Shown piece after piece: positions 41,816-53,000 of a DNA stretch of 64,000 nucleotides (position 1 is the stretch's first letter; each line of letters opens with the position of its first letter). The notes beneath the pieces were generated by a model. It worked only from the letters and a program-made list of their open reading frames with translations. It searched no databases and was not told where the DNA came from. Source of the stretch: an uncultured Pelagibacteraceae bacterium (GTDB lineage Bacteria > Pseudomonadota > Alphaproteobacteria > Pelagibacterales > Pelagibacteraceae); the NCBI GenBank assembly GCA_902523895.1, contig CABZAZ010000003.1, positions 1 through 64,000 of the forward strand, read 5' to 3'. The translations under genes were made by a program, and so were the position numbers.

Positions 41816-42271
41816 ATGGCTGGAAGTTTAAATAAAGTACTTTTAATTGGTCGTTTAGGCGCAGATCCAGAAATCAAGCAAATGGTTAATGGAAAAAGCG
41901 TTGCAAGATTAAGTCTTGCAACAAGCCAATCATGGAAAGATAAAAATACAGGTGAAAAAAAAGAAAAGACTGAATGGCACCGTATAGTTGTATTTAATGA
42001 GGGTTTAGTAAATGTTGTTCAACAATATCTTAAAAAAGGTGCTCAAGTTTATGTCGAGGGACAAATTTCAACAAGAAAATGGAAGGATGAACAATCAGGA
42101 CAAGACAAATATTCAACTGAAGTAGTTATACAGGGTTATAATTCATCTCTAACTATGCTTGGAGGTGGAAATTCAGGTGGCGGTATAGCTAATGACAATT
42201 CACAAGCATCAAATAATACTGAGGATTTATCTCAAGTACAAAATGATATGGACGACGATATTCCATTCTAA
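41816..42271 (+). CDS. ssb: Single-stranded DNA-binding protein
   Basis: [16 protein letters not shown]; acidic C-terminal tail MDDDIPF. Confidence 0.96.
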   Translation: MAGSLNKVLLIGRLGADPEIKQMVNGKSVARLSLATSQSWKDKNTGEKKEKTEWHRIVVFNEGLVNVVQQYLKKGAQVYVEGQISTRKWKDEQSGQDKYSTEVVIQGYNSSLTMLGGGNSGGGIANDNSQASNNTEDLSQVQNDMDDDIPF

Positions 42272-42276
42272 TCATT

Positions 42277-44856
42277 ATGGAAAAAAACGAAGTTTCTAAA
42301 GATAAAAATATAAAACTAATTTCAATGCATGATGAGATGAGCTCATCTTATCTATCATATGCAATGAGTGTCATAGTTAGCAGGGCCTTACCAGATGTTA
42401 GAGATGGCTTAAAACCTGTACATAGAAGAATATTATATGCAATGTATAAGGGCGGTTATGATTGGTCGAAACAATTTAGAAAATCTGCAAGAATAGTTGG
42501 AGACGTAATTGGTAAATATCATCCACATGGTGATCAATCGGTTTATGATGCCCTCGTTCGTATGGTTCAAGATTTTTCAATGAGTTTACCTCTAGTTGAT
42601 GGTCAAGGAAATTTTGGATCTATAGATGGTGATCCCGCTGCTGCTATGAGATACACGGAAACCAGGCTATCAAAAGTCTCACAATTTTTAATCGATGATA
42701 TTGAAAAAAATACAATCGATTTTAAAAGTAATTATGATGAAACAGAAAAAGAGCCATCTGTATTACCTGCACAATTTCCAAATTTATTAGTAAATGGAGC
42801 AGGTGGTATCGCCGTTGGTATGGCGACAAGCATTCCACCTCATAATTTAGGAGAGATTATTAATGGTACATTAGCTTTAATTGATAACAAAGATATAAAG
42901 ATTAAAGATTTAATGAAGCACATACCAGGACCTGATTTTCCTACAGGTGGCGTAATTATTGGTAAAGATATTATTAAACAGGGTTATAACAAAGGTAGAG
43001 GCTCTTTTAAAATTAGAGGCGAAATATCAAACGAAACTCTTAAAAATGGTAGGGATAGATTAGTTATAAATTCTATTCCTTATCAAGTTAATAAATCTGT
43101 GTTGAATGAGAGAATAGCACAATTAGTTAGAGAAAAAAAAATAGAAGGTATTAGAGATATACGAGATGAGTCTAACAGAGAAGGTATCAGAGTTTCAATA
43201 GATTTAAGAACTGGCGTTGAACCTGAGACTGTTAAAAGACAATTATACAAAAACACTCAAATAGAAAGTTCATTTGGGTTTAATACTCTTGCAATTGTAG
43301 ATGGTAAGCCAAAGACTTGCAATCTTAAAGAATTTTTAGAGAATTTTTTAAAATTTAGAGAAGATGTTGTACTCAAGAAAACAAAATTTGATCTCCATAA
43401 AGCAGAAGATAGAGCACATATCTTAATTGGTCTATCCGTATCCGTTGAGAATTTAGATAAAGTAATAAAGATTATAAGAGGTTCAAAAACTCCAGATGAC
43501 GCAAAAAAATTTTTATTAAATACTAAATGGAAAATTAATAAATCAAAAAAAATGGTTTCATTGATAGAGAGCAAAAATTCAAAAGGTTTATATAATTTAT
43601 CAGTTGTGCAAGTTGAAGCTATATTAGAATTAAGATTACAGAAATTGACAGCACTTGGTATTAATGAAATAGAAGTGGAAATAAAAAAAATATCTGAGTT
43701 AATTTCTTCATTAAAAAAAATTATATCCTCAAAGAAAGAATTATTAAAAGTAATCAGCAACGAACTTAAAGAAATAAAAGAAAAATATGCAATACCAAGA
43801 AGAACAAAAATTATTGATGCAGTACTAAATTATAATATTGAGGAAACAATACAAAAAGAAACTGTTCTTATAACTGTTACCTTGCAAGGCTATATAAAAA
43901 GAGGGTCACTTAAAACTGTAAAGATTCAAAAAAGAGGTGGTAAAGGTAAAACTGGTATTACAACTAGAAATGAAGACTCTGTAGTTCAAACCCTATCAGT
44001 TAATACTCATACTTCTGTTCTATTTTTTTCTACAGAAGGTCTTGTTTATAAAGTAAAAGCATGGAAAATCCCTGAAGGTTCATCATCATCAAAAGGTAAA
44101 TCTTTATTCAATATTTTGCCACTTAAAAATCATCAATCAATAAGTTCAATTATGCCATTTCCTGAGAATGATGAAGATCCGAGTAAATATCAGATAGTTT
44201 TTGCAACCTCACAAGGCAAAGTTAGAAAAAATAGTTTAGAAGATTTCGCTTCAATTAATACATCAGGAAAAATAGCAATGAAGCTAGATACTAATGATAA
44301 AATAATTGGAGTAAAGATTTGTAAAGATGATCAAGATATAATTCTAAGTACAAAATTTGGAAAATGTATTAGATTTGAGTCTAAAAAGTTAAGGATATTT
44401 AAGGGAAGATCATCAAAAGGTATTAAGGGGATAGAATTAGCATCCAACGATGAAATAGTCTCTTTATCAATTATTGATAATAATAAGTTAAAGAAAAATG
44501 GAAAAAATACGAAAGATGATAAGTCTGAATTAGCAGCGAAACAAAAATTTATTTTATCTATTAGTGAAAATGGTTTTGGCAAAAAAACCTCACATTATGA
44601 TTACAGAACAACAAATAGAGGTGGTAAAGGAATTATTGGAATAATTAATTCACCGAGAAATGGGAACATTGCATCATCATTTCCCGTGTATGAAGGGGAC
44701 GAAATTATGATATCTACAAACAAGGGTCGAGTAATACGACTAGCAGTTAAAGAAATAAGAACAGCCGGTAGAAACACACAAGGAGTAAGAATAATTAAAT
44801 TATCTGGTGATGAAAAAGTTGTTTCAGCAATTAAAATTGATGATAATTTAATATAA
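42277..44856 (+). CDS. gyrA: DNA gyrase subunit A
   Basis: [49 protein letters not shown]; GyrA-box-like repeats. Confidence 0.96.
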   Translation: MEKNEVSKDKNIKLISMHDEMSSSYLSYAMSVIVSRALPDVRDGLKPVHRRILYAMYKGGYDWSKQFRKSARIVGDVIGKYHPHGDQSVYDALVRMVQDFSMSLPLVDGQGNFGSIDGDPAAAMRYTETRLSKVSQFLIDDIEKNTIDFKSNYDETEKEPSVLPAQFPNLLVNGAGGIAVGMATSIPPHNLGEIINGTLALIDNKDIKIKDLMKHIPGPDFPTGGVIIGKDIIKQGYNKGRGSFKIRGEISNETLKNGRDRLVINSIPYQVNKSVLNERIAQLVREKKIEGIRDIRDESNREGIRVSIDLRTGVEPETVKRQLYKNTQIESSFGFNTLAIVDGKPKTCNLKEFLENFLKFREDVVLKKTKFDLHKAEDRAHILIGLSVSVENLDKVIKIIRGSKTPDDAKKFLLNTKWKINKSKKMVSLIESKNSKGLYNLSVVQVEAILELRLQKLTALGINEIEVEIKKISELISSLKKIISSKKELLKVISNELKEIKEKYAIPRRTKIIDAVLNYNIEETIQKETVLITVTLQGYIKRGSLKTVKIQKRGGKGKTGITTRNEDSVVQTLSVNTHTSVLFFSTEGLVYKVKAWKIPEGSSSSKGKSLFNILPLKNHQSISSIMPFPENDEDPSKYQIVFATSQGKVRKNSLEDFASINTSGKIAMKLDTNDKIIGVKICKDDQDIILSTKFGKCIRFESKKLRIFKGRSSKGIKGIELASNDEIVSLSIIDNNKLKKNGKNTKDDKSELAAKQKFILSISENGFGKKTSHYDYRTTNRGGKGIIGIINSPRNGNIASSFPVYEGDEIMISTNKGRVIRLAVKEIRTAGRNTQGVRIIKLSGDEKVVSAIKIDDNLI

Positions 44857-45350
44857 TGTCCAAAACAGCAATCTATCCTGGTACTTTTGATCCAATTACT
44901 TTTGGTCACATTGATGTAATAAAAAAAGCATTAAAATTATTTGATAAAATTGTTGTAGCTGTATCAGATGGTGAAAATAAAGATTATCTTTTTGATGCTG
45001 ATGAAAGATTAGAAATTGTAAGAAATGCTCTTTTTAAAGATCTAAAAATGAATAAAAAAAAAATAATTTTGATTTCATTTAAATCATTAACGACTAGCCT
45101 TTGTAAAAAATATAAATCAAATATTATATTGAGAGGGTTAAGAGCAGTATCAGATTTTGAATACGAGTTTCAACTCGCTGGCATGAATAGAAAATTGAAT
45201 AATAATATTGAAACTTTATTTTTGATGTCCGATGTCGAAAATCAAATTATTTCCTCAAAATTTGTTAAAGAAATCATTAAACTTAATGGAGATATAAAAA
45301 AATTTACAACAAAAAGCACTATTAAAGCCTTAAAAGATAAATATGAGTAA
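44856..45350 (+). CDS. coaD: Pantetheine-phosphate adenylyltransferase
   Basis: IYPGTFDPITFGHIDVI; ILRGLRAVSDFEYEFQLAGMNR. Confidence 0.96.
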   Translation: MSKTAIYPGTFDPITFGHIDVIKKALKLFDKIVVAVSDGENKDYLFDADERLEIVRNALFKDLKMNKKKIILISFKSLTTSLCKKYKSNIILRGLRAVSDFEYEFQLAGMNRKLNNNIETLFLMSDVENQIISSKFVKEIIKLNGDIKKFTTKSTIKALKDKYE

Positions 45351-45903
45351 ACTTTTTATAAAAATATTAATTATTTTTTTACTTACAATTAATCAATCGT
45401 TAACAGAGGAGAATATAATGATTTTAAAATTAAAAGATGGTGATGTAAAGATAGAATTATTTTCAGATACAGCACCCAATCATGTCAAAAGAATAAAAGA
45501 ATTGGCTGATGCCGGCAAGTATGACAATGTGGTATTTCATAGAGTTATTGATGGCTTTATGGCACAAACAGGTGACGTTAAATTTGGCAACTCAAATTCA
45601 GATGATTTTGACTTAAGGAGAGCTGGAAGGGGTGGATCAGATTTACCTGACCTTAAACAAGAATTTAGTAATCTTCCTCATGATCGAGGTACATTGTCTA
45701 TGGCTAGATCATCAGATCCCAATAGTGCTAATAGTCAATTTTTTATTTGTTTTAAACCAGCACCATTTCTTGATAATCAATATACAGTTTTTGGAAAAGT
45801 TATCGAAGGAATGGAGTTTGTTGATAAGATTAAAAGAGGTGATGAAAATAATAATGGTGCAGTAACAGATCCTGACAAAATTATTAGTTTCAAATCTTTA
45901 TAA
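45343..45903 (+). CDS. ppiB: Cyclophilin-type peptidyl-prolyl isomerase, secreted
   Basis: Signal peptide; FHRVIDGFMAQTGD; SMARSSDPNSANSQFFIC. Confidence 0.93.
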   Translation: MSKLFIKILIIFLLTINQSLTEENIMILKLKDGDVKIELFSDTAPNHVKRIKELADAGKYDNVVFHRVIDGFMAQTGDVKFGNSNSDDFDLRRAGRGGSDLPDLKQEFSNLPHDRGTLSMARSSDPNSANSQFFICFKPAPFLDNQYTVFGKVIEGMEFVDKIKRGDENNNGAVTDPDKIISFKSL

Positions 45904-45917
45904 AATTCTGACTTCAA

Positions 45918-47024
45918 TTGAAAAAATTTGAATTTAAAGTTTTAAAAAAAAGTAAATTTGCAAGACTTGGTTTAATTCAAACTCATAGAGGTAATATTGA
46001 AACACCAGCTTTTATGCCTGTGGGGACCCAAGCTACAGTAAAAGCTTGTACAATTGATGATATAAAAAAAACAGGATCACAAATTATTTTATCTAATACT
46101 TATCATTTAATGATACGCCCAGGCGTAGAACGAATTGAACATGCTGGTGGTCTTCATGAATTTATGAATTGTGATCTTCCAATACTTACAGACTCGGGTG
46201 GGTTTCAAGTAATGTCATTGTCAAAATTAAATGAAATAGATAAAGAAAAAGGCGCAATTTTTAACTCACACATTGATGGTAAAAAGTTTTACCTTAGTCC
46301 TGAAGAAAGTATAAGAATTCAATTAGGATTAAATTCAGATATTGTGATGGTAATGGATGAGTGTCCGAAAAAAACAAATGATTATCAAATTATAGATAAA
46401 TCTATGAATTTGTCTTTGTATTGGGCTGATAGATCCAAAAAAGCTTTTGGAAATAATCCTCATAAAGCTCTATTTGGTATAGTACAAGGTGGTTTGTTTA
46501 AAGATTTGAGACTAAAATCTTTAAAAGGACTTTTAAAAATTGGATTTGATGGTTATGCATTAGGTGGTTTAGCAGTTGGAGAAACTCAAGGCGAAATGTT
46601 TACAGTTTTGGAAGATATTAAAGAGCATTTGCCAGATAATAAACCTCATTATTTAATGGGCGTTGGTACTCCAAATGACATCTTAGGTGCTGTTAAAAGG
46701 GGTATTGATATGTTCGATTGCGTTCTTCCAACAAGATCAGGTAGAACTGGACTTGCCTTTACTTGGCAGGGAAGGGTAAATATTAAAAATAATAAATACC
46801 AAAATGATAATACTCCGCTAGATCCTGAATGTAAAAATCTAAATTTGAATAGATATTCAAAAAATTATCTTAACCATTTGTTTAACACTAATGAGATACT
46901 TGGATCGATGTTATTAACGTTACACAATATAAATTTCTATCAAGAATTAATGAAAACTATTAGAGAAAATATCCAAAATGACACATTTGATGCTTTTCAT
47001 GATAAATACATAGATAAGTTGTAA
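45918..47024 (+). CDS. tgt: Queuine tRNA-ribosyltransferase
   Basis: TTG start; PAFMPVGTQATVKA, LTDSGGFQVMSL, YLMGVGTPNDILGAVKRGIDMFDCVLPTR; the usual downstream Cys/His zinc-site region is partly altered. Confidence 0.94.
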   Translation: MKKFEFKVLKKSKFARLGLIQTHRGNIETPAFMPVGTQATVKACTIDDIKKTGSQIILSNTYHLMIRPGVERIEHAGGLHEFMNCDLPILTDSGGFQVMSLSKLNEIDKEKGAIFNSHIDGKKFYLSPEESIRIQLGLNSDIVMVMDECPKKTNDYQIIDKSMNLSLYWADRSKKAFGNNPHKALFGIVQGGLFKDLRLKSLKGLLKIGFDGYALGGLAVGETQGEMFTVLEDIKEHLPDNKPHYLMGVGTPNDILGAVKRGIDMFDCVLPTRSGRTGLAFTWQGRVNIKNNKYQNDNTPLDPECKNLNLNRYSKNYLNHLFNTNEILGSMLLTLHNINFYQELMKTIRENIQNDTFDAFHDKYIDKL

Positions 47025-47104
47025 ATAGTGAAGTTATTTTTTTCAAATTCCTGTTTGAAATATTTAGATTATTCTATATATACATTTCATCTTGAAGTGA
47101 ATAT

Positions 47105-47180
<76 letters not shown>

Positions 47181-47184
47181 TATT

Positions 47185-48018
47185 TTAGGCAATCGGTGGG
47201 TATTTAATAATTATTTCGTTCAACCAAGTTTGTATATTTCTTATTCTACTATCAGATGAAGGATGAGTGCTCATAAATTGAGGAGGTTCCTTACCTTTGT
47301 TCTCTTCTTTCATCCTCTCCCATATTTTTTCAGTTTCTCTAATATCATAACCAGATAAAGAGGAAAAAATCATACCTAAATAATCAGCCTCACTTTCCTG
47401 TTTTCTATTGAAAGGGTTCATTATACCAATTGATGAAATTAGACCAACAGTGTCCATACCAGTTGATCTATTAATTTGACTGAGTGCTCCACCACTAAAA
47501 ATATCAATAAGTGTAGTGCCTGTTTGCACCAGAACTCCACGACTTGCTCTTTCAACAGAATGTTTTGCAACAGCATGAGCAATTTCATGACCCATAACAG
47601 CCGCTAATCCATTGGTGTTTTTTGTAATTTTAAGCATACCACTATAAACAGCAATTTTACCTCCCGGCATACACCAAGCATTTTTGATTTTATCATTATC
47701 AATTAAAATATATTCCCACTTAAAATTTGCTGTCGGATCTGGAAGATTTGATTTATCAAAATAAACTGATATTGAATCTTCCATCTTTTTTCCTATTTCT
47801 TTTATTTCATTAATAGATTTCGTATCTTTGATTAATTTTTCTTTTTCTTTTACTTTTTCATAAATTTGGGCAGCTTGAGAATTTAATTTTGATTCTGGGA
47901 TAAGTTTAAGTTGTTTTCTATCTGTAATTGGAGCAGTAGTACAAGAGTTAATTACAATACTGCAACAACCACAGCCCATATAAGTTAAAAATTTTCTTCT
48001 ATTCATTTTGTAAGACAT
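47185..48018 (-). CDS. M48-family metallopeptidase
   Basis: GHEIAHAVAKHS zinc motif; ESEADYLGM; N-terminal signal with Cys. Confidence 0.92.
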   Translation of the reverse strand: MSYKMNRRKFLTYMGCGCCSIVINSCTTAPITDRKQLKLIPESKLNSQAAQIYEKVKEKEKLIKDTKSINEIKEIGKKMEDSISVYFDKSNLPDPTANFKWEYILIDNDKIKNAWCMPGGKIAVYSGMLKITKNTNGLAAVMGHEIAHAVAKHSVERASRGVLVQTGTTLIDIFSGGALSQINRSTGMDTVGLISSIGIMNPFNRKQESEADYLGMIFSSLSGYDIRETEKIWERMKEENKGKEPPQFMSTHPSSDSRIRNIQTWLNEIIIKYPPIA

Positions 48019-48033
48019 TGATATTATATAACA

Positions 48034-48111
48034 ATGAATCTAAATAATAAAATATTATTAATATTATTCATAATAGCAATAGCTTTTGTGATATTTTCAA
48101 GTTTTAGATAA
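48034..48111 (+). CDS. Putative 25-aa single-TM microprotein coupled to DUF502 gene
   Basis: MNLNNKILLILFIIAIAFVIFSSFR; stop overlaps next start as TAATG; below ORF-track length cutoff; no clear RBS. Confidence 0.4.
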   Translation: MNLNNKILLILFIIAIAFVIFSSFR

Positions 48112-48731
48112 TGGCAAAACAAAAAAAAAAGAGATCAATTAGTTTAATTCTTCGGAATTATTTTATTACCGGCGTAGTGGTTTTAATACCTATTGGTTTT
48201 ACTTTATATTTAAGTAAAATATTAATTGGAATTTCATCTAAAATAATTCCAGAAAATATAAATCCAAATAGCTATCTACCTTTTGAAATTCCTGGATTAG
48301 AAATTATAATTTCAGTAATTTTTATTACTATCGTCGGAGGTTTATCTCTATCTTTTTTAGGTAAACGAATTCTTAAACTTATCGATGACTTATTTAAAAG
48401 AATTCCAGTTCTAAGAACTATTTATTCTGCAATAGTCCAAATGACAGAAACATTTTCTAACAAAGACCAGAATGATAAAAAGAGTGTTGTTTTAGTTGAG
48501 TATCCTAGAAAAGGTGTTTGGGCAGTTGGTTTTGCAACAAAAGAAAATAAGGGTGAAATGGCAGAAAAAACAAATAAGAAATTGATTAACGTTTTTGTCC
48601 CAACAACACCAAACCCTACAAGTGGTTTCTTACTAATGTTCCCGATCGATGAAGTTATATATCTTAACATGACTTTTGAAGAAGCTTCTAAATTTATTGT
48701 ATCCGCTGGAACATCTTCAGGTAAGAGTTAA
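48111..48731 (+). CDS. DUF502 family membrane protein
   Basis: YFITGVVVLIPIGFTLYL; PTTPNPTSGFLLMFP. Confidence 0.9.
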   Translation: MAKQKKKRSISLILRNYFITGVVVLIPIGFTLYLSKILIGISSKIIPENINPNSYLPFEIPGLEIIISVIFITIVGGLSLSFLGKRILKLIDDLFKRIPVLRTIYSAIVQMTETFSNKDQNDKKSVVLVEYPRKGVWAVGFATKENKGEMAEKTNKKLINVFVPTTPNPTSGFLLMFPIDEVIYLNMTFEEASKFIVSAGTSSGKS

Positions 48732-50773
48732 GCAATATCATTAATTATATCAGCTCTATCGTATAATTTAATCAATGGTTTAAATTTACTAATATCTTCA
48801 TTGCAATTTTCAATCCTTTTTATTTCTTTTTCAGCCAAAATAAAAAGATTATGATTATGAATTGGATCTGCTAACCTGAAGTTTTTTATTCCACTTTGTT
48901 TGAAACCTAAAATGTCACCAAAGCCTCTCAATTTCATATCTTCTTCAGATATTTTAAAACCATCATTAGAGTCTTTTAGTATATTAATTCTTTTTTTTGC
49001 ATTATCACTTAAATTTGACTTAAACATTAAAATACATGATGAATCTTTACTACCCCTTCCAACTCTACCTCTAAGCTGATGCAGTTGAGATAAACCAAAT
49101 TTATTTGCATTTTCAATAATTATTACATTTGCATTAGGGAAATCAATACCAACTTCAATTATAGTGGTTGAAACCAAAATCTTAAATTCATTTTTTAAGA
49201 ATTTGTTTAAGATTACTTCCTTTTCATCAGTTGTAGTTTTACCGTGAAGTAAAAAAACTTGTTTAGGAAATAATTTATTTAAGTATTCAAATTTTTTAAC
49301 TGCAGAAGAATGATCAATCTTTTTAGATTCTTCAATTAAAGGGCAAACCCAAAATATTTGATTTCCTAGTTTGATTTCTTTTTTAACAAATTTTATTACA
49401 TCATCAATTTTATCTTCAAGTTTGCTATAGGTTTTTATTGGTTTACGAATATTCGGTTTTTCGTGAATAATTGAAAGATCCATATCACCATAAATAGTCA
49501 TTGTTAAAGTACGTGGGATTGGTGTAGCAGTCATCAAAAGAACATCACAATCTTTCCCAGCTTTGTCAGATAATTTTTTTCTTTGATTTACTCCAAATTT
49601 ATGTTGTTCATCTATAATTATTAATCCAAGTTTTTTAAATTCAACTTTTTTTTGGAAAAGTGCATGTGTTCCAAAAATTATATCAATTTGTTTATTAGAT
49701 ATTTTGTTGAGGATTACTCTCTTATCTTTGTATGAGGATTTACCAGATAGTAAATCAATTTTAATATTTTGAGAAAATAGTTTTTTAGCCAGAAGAAAAT
49801 GTTGTCTAGCTAATATTTCAGTTGGTGCCATTACTGCTACCTGAAAACCAGAATTAATTGTATTAAATGCAGATAGCAAAGATACAATTGTTTTTCCACT
49901 GCCAACATCTCCTTGAAGCAATCTAAACATTTTATTTTCAGAGCATAAGTCGTTATTTATTTCACTTAATGTTTTTTTCTGGTCATTTGTTAATGAGAAA
50001 TTAAGTTTAGATATAATTTCATTTTGTTTTTTTATATCAAAAATTTTTTTTGTTTTTTTTATTCTTTTAATCTTTTTTCGTATTTCAGAGTTTACTAAAA
50101 ACGTGGAGAAAATTTCATCATAAGCTAGTCTTAGATAAAAATTTTCTTTAAATTTACCAATATTTTCAGGTTCATGTAATTTTTTAATAGAGTCATTCCA
50201 ACTTATATTGTTAAATTTTTTCAATATATCTTTTGAATGCCATTCTTCAATTTTTGGTAAATTATTTATTATTTGTAAAATTATTTTATTATAAACTTTT
50301 TCACTTATTCCCTCAGTTAATGAATAGCTATTATGTTTTTGTTTAATTATCGAAGAGTCCTCTGAAATATATTTTGGATTTGTTAATTGATATTTATTTC
50401 TAAAATATTTTATTTTACCACTTATAGTAACCTCTTTGCCAATGGGTAATATTTTTTTGATGTAGCCTTCGTAACTGTTAAAAAAAACACAATCTATTTC
50501 GCCACTGTCATCTTTGCATAAAACCCTATTGGGTAAGTTTCTAACTCTTGGGAATGAATATTTTAGAGGTATTATGGTTATGGTCTGTATTTCATCTATC
50601 TTTAAATCTTTTATTTTAGATGATAAACTTCTATCAGTGTAGGATTTTGGCAATTTCAACAATAAATCAAAAATAGTATTTATCTTTTTTCTCTTTAATA
50701 AATTCGAAGTTTTAGTTCCTACACCTTTTAGTAAATTTAGATCAGACAATAAGTATTCATAATTTCTTTTCAT
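48728..50773 (-). CDS. recG: ATP-dependent DNA helicase RecG
   Basis: LQGDVGSGKTIV, DEQHKFGVNQR, MTATPIPRTL, QLRGRVGRG. Confidence 0.96.
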   Translation of the reverse strand: MKRNYEYLLSDLNLLKGVGTKTSNLLKRKKINTIFDLLLKLPKSYTDRSLSSKIKDLKIDEIQTITIIPLKYSFPRVRNLPNRVLCKDDSGEIDCVFFNSYEGYIKKILPIGKEVTISGKIKYFRNKYQLTNPKYISEDSSIIKQKHNSYSLTEGISEKVYNKIILQIINNLPKIEEWHSKDILKKFNNISWNDSIKKLHEPENIGKFKENFYLRLAYDEIFSTFLVNSEIRKKIKRIKKTKKIFDIKKQNEIISKLNFSLTNDQKKTLSEINNDLCSENKMFRLLQGDVGSGKTIVSLLSAFNTINSGFQVAVMAPTEILARQHFLLAKKLFSQNIKIDLLSGKSSYKDKRVILNKISNKQIDIIFGTHALFQKKVEFKKLGLIIIDEQHKFGVNQRKKLSDKAGKDCDVLLMTATPIPRTLTMTIYGDMDLSIIHEKPNIRKPIKTYSKLEDKIDDVIKFVKKEIKLGNQIFWVCPLIEESKKIDHSSAVKKFEYLNKLFPKQVFLLHGKTTTDEKEVILNKFLKNEFKILVSTTIIEVGIDFPNANVIIIENANKFGLSQLHQLRGRVGRGSKDSSCILMFKSNLSDNAKKRINILKDSNDGFKISEEDMKLRGFGDILGFKQSGIKNFRLADPIHNHNLFILAEKEIKRIENCNEDISKFKPLIKLYDRADIINDIA

Positions 50774-50801
50774 ATCTACAAACTGATATTATATTCTTAT
50801 T

Positions 50802-51059
50802 ATGACTACCGATATAGAACAAATTAAAAAAAAAATTATTTACAGATCAAATTATCGTGGCACAAAAGAAATGGATAAACTTTTAGGTGCATTTACAAGA
50901 AAATATTTAAATCAATTAAATATGGAAGACCTAAATCAATTGATTAAACTCTTAGAGATTGATGATAATAACCTTTATAATTTCTATAATGGTTTGAACA
51001 CAGACATACAATTTGAAGACAATAGAATTAATAAATTATTTAAAAATTTTAAGTATTAA
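50802..51059 (+). CDS. sdhE: FAD assembly factor SdhE family
   Basis: KKIIYRSNYRGTKEMDKLLGAF; SdhE/YgfY RGxxE motif. Confidence 0.88.
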   Translation: MTTDIEQIKKKIIYRSNYRGTKEMDKLLGAFTRKYLNQLNMEDLNQLIKLLEIDDNNLYNFYNGLNTDIQFEDNRINKLFKNFKY

Positions 51060-51068
51060 AAGTTTTAA

Positions 51069-51158
51069 TGGCGGAGAGACTGGGATTCGAACCCAGGAAA
51101 GAGTTGCCCCTTTGCCGGTTTTCAAGACCGGTGCTTTCAACCGCTCAGCCATCTCTCC
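51069..51158 (-). tRNA. tRNA-Ser (anticodon TGA)
   Basis: GGAGAGATGGCTGAGCGGTTGAAAGCACCGGTCTTGAAAACCGGC..., long variable arm, GGTTCGAATCC, encoded CCA. Confidence 0.97.
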
Positions 51159-51275
51159 GTGGACAAGGTTTTATAAGTATAATATTAAAATTCAACTAAA
51201 AAACAGAGCTATATTTTTTAAAAATTTTTAATTTAATCCTAGTTTGGTCCTTGTTATCCTATAAAATCTTACAAT

Positions 51276-51758
51276 ATGAATCTTACAAAAGGTTTTGTAA
51301 TTTTATTTATTTGTTTAATTGTTATAGCTAAAGTTTCATCTAAATTAATCTCAAATACTGGGAAGATTATACGTGGTGCATCAGCAGAAATTACTAACAC
51401 AAAAGATTTTAAGCCAATTTATAAGACTTTGGAAAAAAACAATAATCAAGTTAATAATGATATTTTGTTTTTAATTACATCTAGATGTTCTGGGTTGTTG
51501 AAACAAATTGCTATTCAAAAACAAAATGAAGATAAAGACTTATATAATCAATTGATTAATCTTGCGTTAATATACGCAAAAAAAACAATTACTTTAAAAG
51601 CAACTATAGACAAAATTAATGAAGATGATGCTAAAAATAAATCATTAATTATCATTAATGAATATAGTCAAATCTACAAATCATCAGACCAAGGTAAAAA
51701 TTCTGTTTTTGCAAATGATTTGTTGATATGTGAAAAATTTGGAAATCAAATTCAATAA
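51276..51758 (+). CDS. Hypothetical exported protein
   Basis: 160 aa with N-terminal hydrophobic segment; no family recognised. Confidence 0.65.
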   Translation: MNLTKGFVILFICLIVIAKVSSKLISNTGKIIRGASAEITNTKDFKPIYKTLEKNNNQVNNDILFLITSRCSGLLKQIAIQKQNEDKDLYNQLINLALIYAKKTITLKATIDKINEDDAKNKSLIIINEYSQIYKSSDQGKNSVFANDLLICEKFGNQIQ

Positions 51759-51761
51759 CTA

Positions 51762-52004
51762 ATGAAAAATAAAATTACAACTTGGATATTTGGAACTTTG
51801 TTCACTTTAGGTGTTTATGTAGCAATATATTTTACTGCCTTAAAAGAATACGATTTTGGAAGTTTTTTTGGTGAAATGACTCTCATTATGCTTATAGCTT
51901 TTATAATTGTAACAATTGTTGTAACTTTTTTTTTAATTTTTTTAATCATTTTAATTTCATTAATGTTGTGGGAAGTGATTAGAGGTATATTTAAAACAAA
52001 ATGA
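51762..52004 (+). CDS. Hypothetical small membrane protein
   Basis: 80 aa, 2 TM; ATGA overlap with next gene. Confidence 0.65.
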   Translation: MKNKITTWIFGTLFTLGVYVAIYFTALKEYDFGSFFGEMTLIMLIAFIIVTIVVTFFLIFLIILISLMLWEVIRGIFKTK

Positions 52005-52252
52005 CAACTTTTTTATGCCCCGAGTGTGGTTGTAAGAATGATAAAATAAGAGGTTATGAGTTCTTTGCTAAAGATTTAGAACCATCTGATCCTTGGTCAG
52101 AAGAGTTTGAATTCATTAATTGTCCAAAATGTATAAGATCTATACCTGGATCTTTAGGTTATCGATATGGTAAAACAAAAACTTACGATAAAGCTAAAAA
52201 AAAATGGAATGATAAGTTTAAAAATCTATTTAGAGAGTATTTAGTTAAATGA
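52001..52252 (+). CDS. Hypothetical zinc-ribbon-like protein
   Basis: CPECGCKND...CPKC; 4-nt overlaps on both sides. Confidence 0.68.
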   Translation: MTTFLCPECGCKNDKIRGYEFFAKDLEPSDPWSEEFEFINCPKCIRSIPGSLGYRYGKTKTYDKAKKKWNDKFKNLFREYLVK

Positions 52253-52692
52253 AAAGAATATTAATGATAATCTTGTTTTTATTAGTCCCGATTTCACTTG
52301 AGGCCTCTTCTAAGACATTTTATGAATGTAATGACCCAAAAATTAAAAATTTTGAAATAACTAAAAGTAATCCAATTAAAGTTAAATTTTTTGGCAATGA
52401 AATTATAGGAAAAGCCTCAAAACATGATACTGGCCAAAAAACTTATGAGTGGGGAACAGTTTATCTAAAACAAAAGGTACAAATAAGATATTTCTATATT
52501 ATTGAAGAAAATAGGCTAGTTGTCCTTCAAATTGATTTAACAGATAAAGAATTAGATACTATTATAAAACAATCCAAAGCAGATAATACTGGTGTGGCTT
52601 TAGAAAAAACTAAGGCAGAAATTTTTTATGCAAAATATAAGATGAATGATAAAATTAAGAGGTTAGGCGAAAGTAAATGTAAAGAAAAATAG
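52249..52692 (+). CDS. Hypothetical exported protein
   Basis: 147 aa, signal peptide; two Cys (YECND, ESKCKE). Confidence 0.65.
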   Translation: MKRILMIILFLLVPISLEASSKTFYECNDPKIKNFEITKSNPIKVKFFGNEIIGKASKHDTGQKTYEWGTVYLKQKVQIRYFYIIEENRLVVLQIDLTDKELDTIIKQSKADNTGVALEKTKAEIFYAKYKMNDKIKRLGESKCKEK

Positions 52693-52703
52693 GCTGTATT
52701 AAA

Positions 52704-53000
52704 ATGTCAAAAAATAATAAAGATTTAATTAACTTTAACCAAATCGCATTATTTGGAGCAATTATAATTTCGATTTTGATTTTTATTTTTGAATTTTCAC
52801 ATATTATAGGCTTAGGTTTAAGTGGTGGACAGGCATTTGCTTTTGCAATTGGTTATGTGGCTCCACCAACTATCATTGCTTTAGTTTTATCTTTTGTTTT
52901 TAATAAATTTAAATTTAACAATCAAAGCTTTAATAAATTTTGGTTTTGGATAATGATAATAACTTTGATTACCTATGTAGCTAATTCATTAGTTAGTTAA
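52704..53000 (+). CDS. Hypothetical membrane protein
   Basis: 98 aa, three TM segments. Confidence 0.65.
   Translation: MSKNNKDLINFNQIALFGAIIISILIFIFEFSHIIGLGLSGGQAFAFAIGYVAPPTIIALVLSFVFNKFKFNNQSFNKFWFWIMIITLITYVANSLVS

Noticed and set aside
28553-45865. ORFs 28553..28834, 29289..29573, 29338..29568, 31128..31442, 32222..32560, 32944..33147, 35137..35379, 39684..39950, 40893..41219, 43257..43760, 44331..44582, 44601..44909, 45632..45865
   Set aside because: Fully or largely contained in strongly supported genes on another frame or strand.
47040-47062. Hairpin TTTCAAA-TTCCTG-TTTGAAA between tgt and tRNA-Lys as terminator
   Set aside because: Short AT-rich stem and no good T tract after it; too weak to call.
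51013-51231. 72-aa plus-strand ORF (GGETGIRTQERVAPLPVFKTGAFNRSAISP)
   Set aside because: Antisense of tRNA-Ser, a classic spurious translation; overlaps sdhE end too.
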